A DNA stretch of 64,000 bases from Enterobacter sp. R4-368 (GCF_000410515.1 NC_021500.1:2294001-2358000); one strand, 5' to 3'; counted from the stretch's first letter, positions 9,004 to 18,732 are shown. Program-made: numbers and translations. Notes: a model not told the origin generated them from the letters alone.

Positions 9004-10434
9004 ATGAAGAAATTGCTCCCCCTCCTTATCGGCCTGAGCCTGACCGGCTTCAGCGCCATGAGCCAGGCAGAAAACCTGTTACAGGTTTATCAGCAGGCGC
9101 GTTTGAGCAACCCGGATCTGCGTAAATCCGCCGCTGACCGCGATGCTGCTTTTGAAAAGATTAACGAAGCGCGTAGCCCGTTACTGCCTCAGCTTGGTTT
9201 GGGTGCAGATTATGACTATTCCAATGGCTACCGTGACAGCAAAGGTGTCAATTCGAATGTCACCAGCGCTTCTCTGCAGTTAACGCAAACCATTTTTGAT
9301 ATGTCAAAATGGCGCGCCCTGACGCTGCAGGAAAAAACCGCCGGTATTCAGGACGTCACCTGGCAGACCGATCAGCAAACGTTGATTTTGAATACGGCCA
9401 CCGCCTATTTCAATGTATTGAGCGCCATTGATACGCTTTCCTACACCGAAGCACAGAAACAGTCTATCTACCGCCAGTTGGATCAAACGACCCAACGCTT
9501 TAACGTTGGCCTGGTCGCCATCACCGACGTGCAAAACGCCCGCTCGCAGTACGATACCGTTCTGGCGAACGAAGTGACCGCGCGCAACAACCTCGACAAC
9601 ATGGTGGAAGCGCTGCGTCAGGTCACCGGGAATTACTACCCGCAACTGGCCTCGCTGAACGTCGACAACTTCAAGACCGATAAACCGCAAGCCGTTAATG
9701 CGCTGCTGAAGGAAGCGGAAAACCGTAACCTGACGCTGTTGCAGGCGCGTCTGAGCCAGGATCTGGCGCGCGAGCAAATTCGCCAGGCGCAGGATGGTCA
9801 TTTGCCAACGCTGAATTTAACCGCCTCAACAGGTGTTTCTAACACCTCTTACAGCGGCTCCAAAAGCGCGCAAAACCCGGATGTTGACGCCGGCCAGAAT
9901 AAAGTGGGTCTGAGCTTCTCCCTGCCGCTGTATCAGGGTGGCCAGGTGAGTTCGCAGGTCAAACAGGCGCAGTACAACTTTGTTGGCGCAAGCGAGCAAC
10001 TGGAAAGCGCGCACCGCAACGTGGTGCAGACCGTGCGCTCCTCCTTTAACAACGTGAATGCCTCCATCAGCAGCATCAACGCCTACAAACAGGCAGTGGT
10101 TTCTGCCCAGAGCTCTCTGGATGCGATGGAAGCGGGTTACTCCGTGGGTACGCGCACTATCGTCGATGTGCTGGACGCGACCACCACGCTGTATAACGCC
10201 AAGCAACAGCTCTCAAGCGCACGTTACAATTACCTGATCAACCAGTTGAACATCAAAGCCGCGCTGGGTTCGTTGAACGAGCAGGATCTGCTGGCGCTGA
10301 ACAGCACGCTGGGTAAACCGGTCGATACCTCGCCGGAAAGCGTCGCGCCTGAAAATGCGCAGCAGGCAGCCAGCGTTGATAACTTCAACGGCAACGCGCA
10401 ACCTGCCGCCGCACGCACCAGCGTGAAACGTTAA
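9004..10434 (+). CDS. tolC: Outer membrane efflux channel TolC
   Basis: Outer-membrane exit duct for AcrAB, MacAB and type I secretion systems. An upstream ATG at 8998 is in frame, but AAGGA sits directly against it and six bases before 9004, so 9004 is chosen: 476 residues starting MKKLLPLLIGLSLTG. The signal peptide is cleaved after SQA, leaving ENLLQVYQQA. The two internal repeats are visible (QLTQTIFDMSKWRAL; QRFNVGLVAITDVQNARSQY, and later GYSVGTRTIVDVLDATTTLY). The C-terminal tail after the second repeat is shorter than in E. coli (493 residues) but that tail is dispensable. A strong terminator follows. Confidence 0.98.
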   Translation: MKKLLPLLIGLSLTGFSAMSQAENLLQVYQQARLSNPDLRKSAADRDAAFEKINEARSPLLPQLGLGADYDYSNGYRDSKGVNSNVTSASLQLTQTIFDMSKWRALTLQEKTAGIQDVTWQTDQQTLILNTATAYFNVLSAIDTLSYTEAQKQSIYRQLDQTTQRFNVGLVAITDVQNARSQYDTVLANEVTARNNLDNMVEALRQVTGNYYPQLASLNVDNFKTDKPQAVNALLKEAENRNLTLLQARLSQDLAREQIRQAQDGHLPTLNLTASTGVSNTSYSGSKSAQNPDVDAGQNKVGLSFSLPLYQGGQVSSQVKQAQYNFVGASEQLESAHRNVVQTVRSSFNNVNASISSINAYKQAVVSAQSSLDAMEAGYSVGTRTIVDVLDATTTLYNAKQQLSSARYNYLINQLNIKAALGSLNEQDLLALNSTLGKPVDTSPESVAPENAQQAASVDNFNGNAQPAAARTSVKR

Positions 10435-10450
10435 GCAGTACTTTTCGACA

Positions 10451-10475
10451 ACGGGGGCATCCAGCCCCCGTTTTT
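10451..10475 (+). terminator. Rho-independent terminator of tolC
   Basis: Perfect stem ACGGGGGC / GCCCCCGT with an ATCCA loop followed by a T run. Confidence 0.9.
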
Positions 10476-10576
10476 ACGTAAGGCAACGTAAAGGCCTCCC
10501 CTCCTTGCTTTAACTTCCCTCCCTCATCCTCTATCCTGAGCGTTTACTCATGCCTTTGGGGTCCAGGAATATTACA

Positions 10577-11245
10577 ATGAAACGGACAAAAAACATCCAA
10601 CACGCGACGTTCCGCAAAAGCTGGAGCGCGCGCCATCTGACGCCTGTCGCGCTGGCGGTTACCGCCGTTTTTATGCTGGCGGGTTGTGAAAAAAGTGACG
10701 AGACAGTTTCCCTGTATCAAAACGCGGATGATTGCTCATCGGCGAACCCGGGGAAAAGCGCGGAATGTACCGCCGCATATAACAACGCGCTGAAAGAAGC
10801 CGAGCGTACCGCACCGAAATATGCCACGCGTGAAGATTGCGTTGCCGAGTTCGGTGAAGGTCAGTGCCAGGCAGCACCGGTGCAGGCTGGCGTAGCGCCG
10901 GAAAACCAGGCACAGGCGCAGTCCAGCGGCAGCTTCTGGATGCCGCTGATGGCCGGTTACATGATGGGCCGTATGATGGGTGGCGGCGCAGGCTTTGCGC
11001 AGCAGCCGCTGTTCAGCTCGCGTAACCCGGCCAGCCCGGCTTACGGTCAGTACACCGATGCTTCCGGTAAAGGCTATGGCGCAGCGCAGCCTGGCCGTAC
11101 CATTAACGTGCCGAAAACGGCGATGGCACCGAAACCGGCGACCACTACCACGGTAACGCGCGGCGGCTTTGGTGAGTCTGTGGCGAAGCAGAACACCATG
11201 CAGCGTAGCGCCAGCGGTACAACCACCCGTTCAATGGGCGGCTAA
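10577..11245 (+). CDS. ygiB: DUF1190 family lipoprotein YgiB
   Basis: 222 residues from [16 protein letters not shown], preceded by AGGA at a good distance. A signal segment ends in the lipobox LAGC with Cys37 as the lipidation site, so it is probably a membrane-anchored lipoprotein. The middle has a glycine/methionine-rich stretch ([15 protein letters not shown]). It sits 5 bp before ygiC, its constant partner in enterobacteria. No biochemical function is established. Confidence 0.92.
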   Translation: MKRTKNIQHATFRKSWSARHLTPVALAVTAVFMLAGCEKSDETVSLYQNADDCSSANPGKSAECTAAYNNALKEAERTAPKYATREDCVAEFGEGQCQAAPVQAGVAPENQAQAQSSGSFWMPLMAGYMMGRMMGGGAGFAQQPLFSSRNPASPAYGQYTDASGKGYGAAQPGRTINVPKTAMAPKPATTTTVTRGGFGESVAKQNTMQRSASGTTTRSMGG

Positions 11246-11250
11246 GCGCC

Positions 11251-12411
11251 ATGGAAAGAATCAGTATTACCGAGCGCCCGGACTGGCGCGAAAAAGCCAC
11301 CGAGTACGGCTTCAACTTTCACACCATGTACGGCGAGCCGTACTGGTGTGAAGATGCCTATTACAAGCTGACGCTTGCACAGGTTGAAAAGCTGGAAGAG
11401 GTCACCGCAGAATTGCACCAGATGTGCCTGAAGGTGGTGGAGAAAGTCGTTGCCAGTGATGAGCTGATGGCGAAGTTTCGCATTCCTAAGCACACCTGGA
11501 GTTTTGTGCGCCAGTCATGGGCCACGCATCAGCCCTCTTTGTATTCGCGCCTCGATCTCGCCTGGGATGGCGTGGGCGAACCTAAGCTGCTGGAAAACAA
11601 TGCTGATACGCCGACTTCGCTGTATGAAGCAGCGTTTTTTCAGTGGATCTGGCTGGAAGATCAGCTCAACGCCGGCAACCTGCCGCAAGGCAGCGATCAG
11701 TTCAATAGCCTGCAAGAGAAGCTGATTGAGCGCTTTGCCGAGCTGCGTGAGCAGCACGGTTTTCAGCTGCTGCACTTCACCTGCTGCCGCGATACGGTCG
11801 AAGATCGCGGTACGGTGCAATATTTGCAGGATTGTGCGGCAGAAGCAGAGCTGGCCTCCGAATTCCTTTATATCGAAGATATTGGTCTCGGGGAAAAAGG
11901 CCAGTTCACGGACTTGCAAGACCAGGTGATTGGTAACCTGTTTAAGCTCTATCCGTGGGAATATATGCTGCGCGAAATGTTCTCGACCAAGCTGGAAGAC
12001 GCAGGCGTACGCTGGCTGGAACCCGCCTGGAAAAGCATTATTTCCAACAAGGCCCTGTTGCCGATGTTGTGGGAAATGTTCCCGGATCACCCGAACTTGC
12101 TGCCGGCTTATTTTGCCGAAGACGCGCACCCGGAGATGGAAAAATACGTTGTTAAACCTATTTTTTCCCGCGAAGGCGCTAATGTATCGATCATTGAAAA
12201 TGGCAAAACGGTCGAAGCCGTTGAAGGGCCGTATGGCGAAGAAGGCATGATCGTGCAACAGTTCTGCCCGCTCCCCAAATTCGGCGACAGCTATACGCTG
12301 ATTGGCAGCTGGCTTATCAACGATCAACCCGCCGGGATCGGCATTCGCGAAGATCGCGCATTGATAACGCAGGATCTCTCCCGCTTCTATCCGCATATCT
12401 TTGTGGAATAA
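11251..12411 (+). CDS. ygiC: Glutathionylspermidine synthase-like ATP-grasp ligase YgiC
   Basis: 386 residues, equal to E. coli YgiC. The C-terminal ATP-grasp fold of glutathionylspermidine synthetase is recognisable (ARWDG-like [37 protein letters not shown]). It lacks the N-terminal amidase domain of Gss, so it is a stand-alone acid-amine ligase whose substrates are not known. It is co-transcribed with ygiB and closed by a terminator. Confidence 0.93.
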   Translation: MERISITERPDWREKATEYGFNFHTMYGEPYWCEDAYYKLTLAQVEKLEEVTAELHQMCLKVVEKVVASDELMAKFRIPKHTWSFVRQSWATHQPSLYSRLDLAWDGVGEPKLLENNADTPTSLYEAAFFQWIWLEDQLNAGNLPQGSDQFNSLQEKLIERFAELREQHGFQLLHFTCCRDTVEDRGTVQYLQDCAAEAELASEFLYIEDIGLGEKGQFTDLQDQVIGNLFKLYPWEYMLREMFSTKLEDAGVRWLEPAWKSIISNKALLPMLWEMFPDHPNLLPAYFAEDAHPEMEKYVVKPIFSREGANVSIIENGKTVEAVEGPYGEEGMIVQQFCPLPKFGDSYTLIGSWLINDQPAGIGIREDRALITQDLSRFYPHIFVE

Positions 12412-12415
12412 GAGA

Positions 12416-12443
12416 AAACCCGGCAACGCAGGCCGGGTTTTTT
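12416..12443 (+). terminator. Terminator between ygiC and the TRAP operon
   Basis: Stem ACCCGGC / GCCGGGT with a seven-base loop followed by T6. It sits between convergent genes; the minus-strand A/T flank is weaker, so it may act in both directions. Confidence 0.8.
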
Positions 12444-12449
12444 ATTGCC

Positions 12450-13736
12450 TTACAACACGCCAAACAGCTTCGGCAAGAACAGCGAGATCGCCGGAATATA
12501 GGTCACCAATAGCAATACAAGGAACAGGATCAGATAGAACGGCAACATCGCTTTTACCACCTGTTCGATCTTCTGCTTACTGACCGCACTGGCGACAAAC
12601 AGCACCGATCCGACAGGCGGGGTGATCAATCCAATTCCCAGGTTCACCAGCATGATCATGCCAAAATGTACCGGATCGATGCCCAGTGCATTGGTCACCG
12701 GCAGCAGCACCGGCGTCAGGATCAAAATCAGCGGTGCCATATCCATCAGCGTGCCAAGCAACAGCAGCATGATGTTAATGCACATCAAAATAACGTATTT
12801 GTTATCCGAGATTTGGGTAAAGGCTTCCGTAATGCGAGCGGGCAACTGCATATAGGTCATTACCGCCCCGAACGCGGCCGCAAAGCCAATCAGGATCATC
12901 ACGATCGTCACCGTTTTAACGGTGCGGTACATCAGTTTAGGCAGTTCCGACCATTTGTAATCGCGGTAAATAAACATGGTGACGAAAAAGGCCCACAGGC
13001 AGGCGATCGCCGCTGACTCTGTCGCAGTGAAAACCCCGGACAGAATGCCGCCCATGATGATCACCACAGTCATCAGCCCCCACAGCGTATCCACGAAGAT
13101 CTTCAACGCCTGGCGAAACGGCACGCGCTCCCCTTTTGGATAGCCGCGTTTATGGGCGAATGCTACGCACATCACCATCAGTGTAAAACTGAGCAACAGC
13201 CCCGGCAGGATCCCGGCGATAAACAGCGCGGCAATAGAAACCGTACCGCCCGTCGCCAGCGAGTAGATCACCGAGTTATGGCTCGGCGGCGTTAAGATCG
13301 CCTGTACCGAGCCGCTGGCGGTGACCGCGGCGGCAAAATCACGCGGATACCCTTTTTTGTCCATTTCCGGGATCATCACCGAACCGATCGAGGCGGTATC
13401 TGCCACGGACGATCCGGAAATTGCGCCGAAAAATGTGGAAGCGACAATATTTACTAACGACAGCCCGCCGCGAATAAAGCCGACAAAGATATAGGCGAAA
13501 TTTACCAACCGCCGGGCGATCCCCCCTTCGGCCATGATCGCGCCCGCGAGAATAAAAAACGGGATCGCCAGCAGCGAGAACTTATTCACGCCGTTCGTCA
13601 ACTGGATCATCACCGCTTCCAGCGGAATATCGATATACCACGCGCCCAGCACCGCGCTAATGCCCACGGCGTAAGCCACCGGTACACCCACCGCCAGCAT
13701 AATAGCCAGCGTAAAGAGCAGAATAAATGCATCCAT
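12450..13736 (-). CDS. TRAP transporter large permease (DctM family)
   Basis: 428 residues of repeated hydrophobic helices with the DctM hallmarks: GVPVAYAVGISAVLGAWY near the start, SGSSVADTASIGSVMIPEM, and LGLITPPVGSVLFVASAV near the end. Length fits DctM (about 425). It forms the Na+-driven transport channel with the DctQ protein encoded 29 bp upstream, fed by the periplasmic DctP protein. The three genes stand between ygiC and ygiD, which are neighbours in E. coli, so the operon is an insertion relative to that order. Confidence 0.92.
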   Translation of the reverse strand: MDAFILLFTLAIMLAVGVPVAYAVGISAVLGAWYIDIPLEAVMIQLTNGVNKFSLLAIPFFILAGAIMAEGGIARRLVNFAYIFVGFIRGGLSLVNIVASTFFGAISGSSVADTASIGSVMIPEMDKKGYPRDFAAAVTASGSVQAILTPPSHNSVIYSLATGGTVSIAALFIAGILPGLLLSFTLMVMCVAFAHKRGYPKGERVPFRQALKIFVDTLWGLMTVVIIMGGILSGVFTATESAAIACLWAFFVTMFIYRDYKWSELPKLMYRTVKTVTIVMILIGFAAAFGAVMTYMQLPARITEAFTQISDNKYVILMCINIMLLLLGTLMDMAPLILILTPVLLPVTNALGIDPVHFGMIMLVNLGIGLITPPVGSVLFVASAVSKQKIEQVVKAMLPFYLILFLVLLLVTYIPAISLFLPKLFGVL

Positions 13737-13765
13737 AAACGTTCCTTACGGGATGTGATCGGGGA

Positions 13766-14275
13766 TTAGCTCGACGAACCCAGCATCACCACCGGGCGGT
13801 GATATTGCGCGCCAAAAAGCATTTTTTCGATAATAAACAAGATGGTAATGGCAGAACCGACAGGCAGCGGCAAATAGCTTTCTCCTGCGGTAAAGAGCGG
13901 GAATTCGGCGACCGGTTGTTCCCATAATTCCGCGCATAACGCAGTGCTATACCAGAGAATAAAAATGCTGATCGCCAGCAGCATCAACTCCGCAATCACA
14001 AAGCAGATTTTGCGCAGCGGTTCGCTTAAACGATCGGTAACCATACTGACTGCAATATGCGAACCCGCGCGGTAACTCACGGCGGCGCCAATAAAGGTAA
14101 AGGTCACCATGCAAATAATGGCGACCGGCTCCGGCCACGATAAAGCGCTGTTCATGACGTAGCGGGCGAAAATGCCCACCGGAATAATCGCCACCATAAT
14201 TAACAGCGCCAGACCTGCAATCCACATCGATATCCGGTACAGAATATCCATCAACAACGAATAGCGTTCAGCCAT
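13766..14275 (-). CDS. TRAP transporter small permease (DctQ family)
   Basis: 169 residues from MAERYSLLMDILYRISMWIA, with four predicted membrane segments, the DctQ topology. RYVMNSALSWPEPVAII and SYRAGSHIAVSMVTD match the family pattern (ARYV.....W..E and hixv). The start at 14275 is preferred over an ATG 13 codons upstream because the extension is not hydrophobic and the gene lies close behind dctP. It partners the DctM channel. Confidence 0.88.
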   Translation of the reverse strand: MAERYSLLMDILYRISMWIAGLALLIMVAIIPVGIFARYVMNSALSWPEPVAIICMVTFTFIGAAVSYRAGSHIAVSMVTDRLSEPLRKICFVIAELMLLAISIFILWYSTALCAELWEQPVAEFPLFTAGESYLPLPVGSAITILFIIEKMLFGAQYHRPVVMLGSSS

Positions 14276-14337
14276 AGCAGTTTTCCCGGTGAAAGTTGCA
14301 AGTGGGCAGAACACAAAACGCGCCTGCCCGGCAAAAG

Positions 14338-15315
14338 TTATTGCACTTGTTGAATACGGGTAATCAGCTCCTGATGCTCTTTGCCGTATTTATCACGAAC
14401 CGGTTGTGTCGCTTCAAAAAACGCTTTGGTATCGATGTCATGGAATTGCACTCCGCCCGTTTTCATCGCTTCCAGCGATTTTTCGTTATAGGTTTTCCAT
14501 AATTCTCGCTGCTCAGCTTGGGCCTCTTTCGCCAGTTTCAGAATTAATTCCTGATCCTCTTTTTTCAGCTTGTCCCATTTGGCTTTTGAGAACAAAAACA
14601 GCTCGGGAATAATAAAATGCTTACTCCAGGTATAATTTTTGACGACCGGTAAATAGTTATGCGCGACGAAAGTGGGCGGGTTATTTTCCGTGCCATCGAT
14701 CACGCCGGTTTGCATTCCGCTGAACACTTCGCTGACCCCCATCGCCACCGAGTTAGCGCCCATCGCTTTCAGGGTATCGAGCGCAATTGGGCTGCCCTGC
14801 ACGCGGATCTTCATACCCTTAAGATCTTCCGGCTTAGTGACTGGCGCTTTGGTGATCAGGTTACGCGTCCCGGCGTCCATCCAGCCCAGGAAAATTAGCC
14901 GTGATTTGCTGCTTTCCGACAGGCGGTTACCAATTTCCTGGCCAATCATGCCATCCAGCACTTTGTGCATATGGTCTTCATCGCGGAAAATATAGGGCAG
15001 CGTAAAGACATTTATCTCCGGTAATATCGCCGCCACTGGCGTCATAGAGACACGAATAATATCAATGGCGCCAATTTGTGCCTGTTCAATGACTTGCTTC
15101 TCATCGCCTAATACGCCGCCTGGAAAGGTCTTAATATCCAGCCGACCGTCTGTCGCCTTACTGAGCTTTTCCCCCATATGTTTTACCGCCACCACATTGG
15201 GGTAGTCGGCGGGGTGAACATCGGCAGCGCGAAAGGTTTGGGCGACAGAGGCGTGGGAGATAAACAGCAGAGCGGAACTAATACAGACTTTCAGTAAGGT
15301 TTTCGCTGAGTTCAT
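14338..15315 (-). CDS. TRAP transporter periplasmic substrate-binding protein (DctP family)
   Basis: 325 residues with an N-terminal signal peptide cleaved near SVAQ|TF. The DctP core is clear: FPGGVLGDEKQVIEQAQIG, VFTLPYIFRDEDH and the ligand-carboxylate Arg in LKGMKIRVQGSP, then SGMQTGVIDGTENNPPTF. The start of the mature part (RAADVHPADYPNVVAVKHMG) resembles sugar-acid (uronate) binding members, so a uronate or related acid is the best guess. That agrees with the DUF2264 hydrolase elsewhere in the window but is not proof. Confidence 0.88.
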   Translation of the reverse strand: MNSAKTLLKVCISSALLFISHASVAQTFRAADVHPADYPNVVAVKHMGEKLSKATDGRLDIKTFPGGVLGDEKQVIEQAQIGAIDIIRVSMTPVAAILPEINVFTLPYIFRDEDHMHKVLDGMIGQEIGNRLSESSKSRLIFLGWMDAGTRNLITKAPVTKPEDLKGMKIRVQGSPIALDTLKAMGANSVAMGVSEVFSGMQTGVIDGTENNPPTFVAHNYLPVVKNYTWSKHFIIPELFLFSKAKWDKLKKEDQELILKLAKEAQAEQRELWKTYNEKSLEAMKTGGVQFHDIDTKAFFEATQPVRDKYGKEHQELITRIQQVQ

Positions 15316-15361
15316 ATTTCCGTGTCTCCAGAGGGTTTATTTTTTAGGCGCAAAAGACCGA

Positions 15362-15382
15362 CCGCGAACAGAATGTTCGTGG
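15362..15382. promoter_or_regulatory. Palindrome upstream of the TRAP operon, candidate operator
   Basis: CGAACAGAATGTTCG at 15365-15379 is a perfect 6-3-6 inverted repeat that extends outward to 9-bp arms with one mismatch. It lies 47-67 bp upstream of the dctP start. A second perfect repeat, GTCTGAAAAACAGAC, is at 15411-15425. The rest of the 310-bp spacer 15316-15625 holds no gene that I can see. A GntR- or LacI-type regulator is plausible but none is encoded nearby. Confidence 0.45.
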
Positions 15383-15595
15383 CATTACACCGGATTGTTT
15401 TTATGGGTATGTCTGAAAAACAGACCTTCTGAAGCGTAGTCACTCAGGTGGGTTATTGCGACGATGATGTTCACAAAAAGAGCCGAAATTCAGCACGGCG
15501 TTTCATTTTTGTAGCGAAGCTCTTTTTATTTTCAAAAAAACCGTATTTCAGGTGCTTTTTTTTGCGATCCTCCTCGAAGTTTTCCATTTTCAGGC

Positions 15596-15620
15596 AAAAA
15601 AAATGGCGCATAACGCGCCA
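15596..15620 (-). terminator. Terminator of ygiD
   Basis: Read on the minus strand: a stem of about seven pairs (TGGCGCG / TGCGCCA, one G-U pair) followed by T8, just after the ygiD stop. Confidence 0.8.
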
Positions 15621-15625
15621 GTCAT

Positions 15626-16414
15626 TTAGCCAACCTGCACCGAGAGCATACTGAGCGATCCCATCTCGAGACCATCGACCGGTATCGACACAGGTTCCCT
15701 GCCATCCCATGCGCCAAGCACATACAGCAACGGCAGGAAGTGATCCGGCGTCGGGTTAGAGAGCGAACCGCCTTCATGGTCAAGATAATTGACCAACGGA
15801 TGCTGCTCGGCTGGCCCCTGCCAGGTCAGGTTCTCTTTCACATAATCATTGAACGCAATGGCCCACGGATACGGCGTATTTTCGCCATGCCAGCGCGCAG
15901 TTCGCAGGTTATGTACCACATTACCGCTGGCCACCAGCATAATGCCTTCATCGCGAAGTGCCGCCAGTTTGCGCCCCATTTCGAAGTGCCATGCCGCCGG
16001 TTTGGTGCTGTCGATACTGAGCTGCACCATCGGAATATCCGCGTTCGGGTACATTTTAATCAACACGCCCCATGAACCGTGGTCAAAACCCCAGGCTTCT
16101 TTATCCAGCGTTACCGGCACTGGCGAGAGCAATTCCACCAGGCGTTGCGCCAGTTCCGGCGAGCCCGGAGCAGGGTAATGCGTATCGTATAACGCCTGCG
16201 GGAAACCGCCGAAATCATGGATAGTTTTCGGCGCTTCCATAGCGGTCACGCCGGTTCCGCGAGTAAACCAGTGCGCGGATACCACCACAATCGCTTTCGG
16301 GCGTGGCAGCGTCTCGCCCAGAGCGCTCCAGGCGCGGGTATAAACGTTATCTTCCAGCACATTCATTGGGCTGCCGTGGCCCAAAAACAGTGCAGGCATG
16401 CGAGGTGCTGACAT
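15626..16414 (-). CDS. ygiD: 4,5-DOPA extradiol dioxygenase family protein YgiD
   Basis: 262 residues of the LigB-type extradiol dioxygenase family, with the zinc/iron ligand motifs LFLGHGSPMN, VVVSAHWFTRG and NVVHNLRTARW. E. coli YgiD opens the ring of L-DOPA. It is divergent from zupT across a 197-bp spacer, as in E. coli. Confidence 0.92.
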   Translation of the reverse strand: MSAPRMPALFLGHGSPMNVLEDNVYTRAWSALGETLPRPKAIVVVSAHWFTRGTGVTAMEAPKTIHDFGGFPQALYDTHYPAPGSPELAQRLVELLSPVPVTLDKEAWGFDHGSWGVLIKMYPNADIPMVQLSIDSTKPAAWHFEMGRKLAALRDEGIMLVASGNVVHNLRTARWHGENTPYPWAIAFNDYVKENLTWQGPAEQHPLVNYLDHEGGSLSNPTPDHFLPLLYVLGAWDGREPVSIPVDGLEMGSLSMLSVQVG

Positions 16415-16577
16415 GGTGATATCCTTACTGAGTGTGTCTATTTTGATAAACGTAGGTTACGCTTTTTCGGCGGGTGAAGAACTCAGATAACCATGATGAA
16501 GATCATCAGTAATTTTGAATGTAAGGAATGCGTAAAGGTCGCCACTCCGTCTCGCTTTTTTTGCAACAAAATCTTAG

Positions 16578-16596
16578 ATTAATGAGAATGATTATC
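16578..16596. promoter_or_regulatory. Fur-box-like site upstream of zupT
   Basis: ATTAATGAGAATGATTATC matches 15 of 19 positions of the classical Fur consensus GATAATGATAATCATTATC and ends 15 bp before the zupT start. It could repress zupT with iron. Zur sites look different; binding is not shown. Confidence 0.6.
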
Positions 16597-16611
16597 ATAA
16601 AGGAGTAACTT

Positions 16612-17388
16612 ATGTCAGTACCTTTGATTCTGACCATCCTGGCAGGCGCGGCGACGTTTATTGGCGCGCTTCTTGGTGTTATCGGCCAGAAGCCCTCAAA
16701 CCGCGTACTGGCGTTTTCACTCGGCTTTGCCGCCGGGATCATGCTGCTTATCTCACTGATGGAGATGCTGCCCGCCGCGCTGGCAACGGAAAATATGTCG
16801 CCCATGCTCGGCTACGGCATGTTTGTGGTCGGGTTGCTGGGCTATTTCGCGCTGGATCGCCTGCTGCCACACGCGCATCCGCAAGATTTAATGCAGGGCA
16901 CACAGCAAACTTTTCCGCGCGGCATTCGCCGTACCGCCATTTTGCTGACGCTCGGTATCAGCCTGCATAACTTTCCCGAAGGGATCGCCACTTACGTTAC
17001 CGCCAGTAACGACCTGGAACTCGGCTTTGGCATCGCTTTTGCGGTTGCATTACACAATATTCCTGAAGGACTGGCGGTTGCAGGGCCGGTCTATGCGGCG
17101 ACCGGGTCAAAACGCAGTGCGGTTTTCTGGGCGGGTATTTCAGGTATGGCGGAAATCCTTGGCGGGGTGCTGGCGTGGCTGATTCTGGGAAGCCTGGTCT
17201 CGCCGGTAGTGATGGCGGCGATTATGGCTGCAGTCGCCGGGATCATGGTAGCGCTGTCGGTCGATGAGCTGATGCCGCTGGCAAAAGAGATCGATCCCAA
17301 TAACAACCCAAGCTATGGCGTGCTGTGCGGCATGTCGGTGATGGGATTAAGCCTGGTGGCGTTACAGGCGATGGGGTTTGGCGGGTAA
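16612..17388 (+). CDS. zupT: ZIP-family divalent metal importer ZupT
   Basis: 258 residues with eight hydrophobic segments. The two metal-binding ZIP motifs are [11 protein letters not shown] and [11 protein letters not shown], carrying the His and Glu ligands. ZupT imports zinc, iron, manganese and other divalent cations across the inner membrane. GGAG precedes the ATG, and a Fur-like box overlaps the likely promoter. Confidence 0.96.
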   Translation: MSVPLILTILAGAATFIGALLGVIGQKPSNRVLAFSLGFAAGIMLLISLMEMLPAALATENMSPMLGYGMFVVGLLGYFALDRLLPHAHPQDLMQGTQQTFPRGIRRTAILLTLGISLHNFPEGIATYVTASNDLELGFGIAFAVALHNIPEGLAVAGPVYAATGSKRSAVFWAGISGMAEILGGVLAWLILGSLVSPVVMAAIMAAVAGIMVALSVDELMPLAKEIDPNNNPSYGVLCGMSVMGLSLVALQAMGFGG

Positions 17389-17415
17389 GTCAGAGTGATG
17401 ACGGGCAGCGGTGTA

Positions 17416-17589
17416 TTAATCGCCCTGCCCAACGCGCCGGTGTTTTTTCAACTCCTCCACCACGCGTAAATAACCTTTATATATCGCTTCCCGATCATGA
17501 CGGCAGGCTTTGCAATTACGTTTAAGCACGTGGATATAACCAAAGACAATCACAACAACAGCCACAATCCAATACCAGGAAATGAACAC
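17416..17589 (-). CDS. Small single-pass membrane protein, GTG start
   Basis: 57 codons from GTG at 17589, with GGAGG four bases upstream (GGAGGCAATGTG). The product starts VFISWYWIVAVVVIVFGYIH, one transmembrane helix, followed by a basic cytoplasmic part with two cysteines (KRNCKACRHD) and a charged tail EELKKHRRVGQGD. It lies convergent to zupT, 27 bp past its stop, in the 440-bp zupT-ribB gap. The ribosome site, start and coherent composition make it a real gene; I cannot name a function. Confidence 0.7.
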   Translation of the reverse strand: MFISWYWIVAVVVIVFGYIHVLKRNCKACRHDREAIYKGYLRVVEELKKHRRVGQGD

Positions 17590-17778
17590 ATTGCCTCCGT
17601 CATATATTCGGCAAAAATTGCTTCACAAATTAATTACAAAGCCACTTAAATTGAACGAGTTAGAAAAATCTCAAATCCCTTGTAATACTCGCCGCAACGC
17701 TTACCACTTTATAAGTAGAACAATTGATTTTCAATGCGTGATGACCAGAAGCACGCCAAACTTTGATGCAGAACAGGC

Positions 17779-17812
17779 AAAAAAATCCGCAGCTCTTGGC
17801 TGCGGATTTTTA
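17779..17812. terminator. Bidirectional terminator of ribB
   Basis: AAATCCGCAGC and GCTGCGGATTT form an 11-bp stem flanked by A and T runs on both sides, just after the ribB stop on the minus strand. The AT-rich stretch 17590-17778 carries no gene that I can support. Confidence 0.9.
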
Positions 17813-17828
17813 CGGAGAAGGTTAACTG

Positions 17829-18482
17829 TTAGCTGGCTTTGCGCTCATGTTCCTGGCGATAAGCCACCAGGTCTTCAATCGTCACTACCGCCATATTGTG
17901 CTGTTTCGCAAACGCGATGCATTCCGGGGCGCGCGCCATTGAACCATCATCATTGGTTAATTCACACAGCACACCCGCCGGTTTGAAGCCCGCCAGCGTC
18001 ACTAAATCGATAGTCGCTTCTGTGTGACCACCACGGGTCAGCACGCCACCCGGCTGCGCACGCAGCGGGAACACGTGGCCTGGACGGTTCAGATCGGACG
18101 GTTTTGCGCCATCGGCAATCGCCGCACGAACAGTAGTGATACGGTCAGCCGCCGAAACGCCGGTGGTTACGCCATGCGCCGCTTCAATGGTCACAGTAAA
18201 ACCGGTGCCAAATGCGCTGGTGTTGTTCTCTACCATCATTGGCAGATCGAGTTGTTTACGGCGTTCGTCGGTCAGGCACAGGCAAACAATGCCGCTACCG
18301 TGGCGAATGGTCAGTGCCATCTGCTCAACGGTCATGGTTTCGGCGGCGAAAATCATGTCGCCTTCGTTTTCGCGGTTCTCGTCATCGAGCACCATCACAC
18401 CGCGGCCTTCGCGCAGCGCGGCAAGCGCGTGTTCAATACGTTGGAAAGGCGTGCCAAAAGAAGAAAGCAGCGTCTGATTCAT
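17829..18482 (-). CDS. ribB: 3,4-dihydroxy-2-butanone-4-phosphate synthase
   Basis: 217 residues from [20 protein letters not shown], equal to E. coli RibB. The enzyme turns ribulose 5-phosphate into the four-carbon unit of riboflavin. Acidic loop [13 protein letters not shown] (Mg binding) and [24 protein letters not shown] are diagnostic. The start at 18482 is chosen over an upstream in-frame codon because the leader carries an FMN riboswitch. Confidence 0.97.
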   Translation of the reverse strand: MNQTLLSSFGTPFQRIEHALAALREGRGVMVLDDENRENEGDMIFAAETMTVEQMALTIRHGSGIVCLCLTDERRKQLDLPMMVENNTSAFGTGFTVTIEAAHGVTTGVSAADRITTVRAAIADGAKPSDLNRPGHVFPLRAQPGGVLTRGGHTEATIDLVTLAGFKPAGVLCELTNDDGSMARAPECIAFAKQHNMAVVTIEDLVAYRQEHERKAS

Positions 18483-18593
18483 GGTAAAAGACCTCAATAA
18501 AGTTATGGTTACCAGAATCAGGGCAGTCTTAGGAGTGTCGCAATGCGGCAAAAAAATAACGCGAGCGGGCGTCATTGCCCGACAGATTCGTTA

Positions 18594-18732
18594 CTCTCTC
18601 CCATCCGGACTTTAACCGTCGGCCCCGGAATTACACCGGATCTGCTGACCTTCAGGCGTTAACCTGAAGCGCTCGCGGGCTTTCAGCATGCGCTGATTTA
18701 CCGCCGGTGGGGAATTTCGCCCCGCCCTGAGA
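18594..18732 (-). ncRNA. FMN riboswitch (RFN element) of ribB
   Basis: On the minus strand the leader begins CAGGGCGGGGCGAAATTCCC, continues with the ACCGGCGGTAAAT stem and the GATCCGGTGTAATTCCGG joint, and closes with CCGACGGTTAAAGTCCGGAT and GGGAGAG. These are the invariant blocks of the RFN element. FMN binding reduces ribB expression. A short GGGC-hairpin and T7 stretch between the aptamer and ribB (around 18545-18585) may serve as the expression platform. Confidence 0.95.

Noticed and set aside
15448..15710. Short frames in the dctP-ygiD spacer
   Set aside because: No ribosome site; they run over the ygiD terminator.
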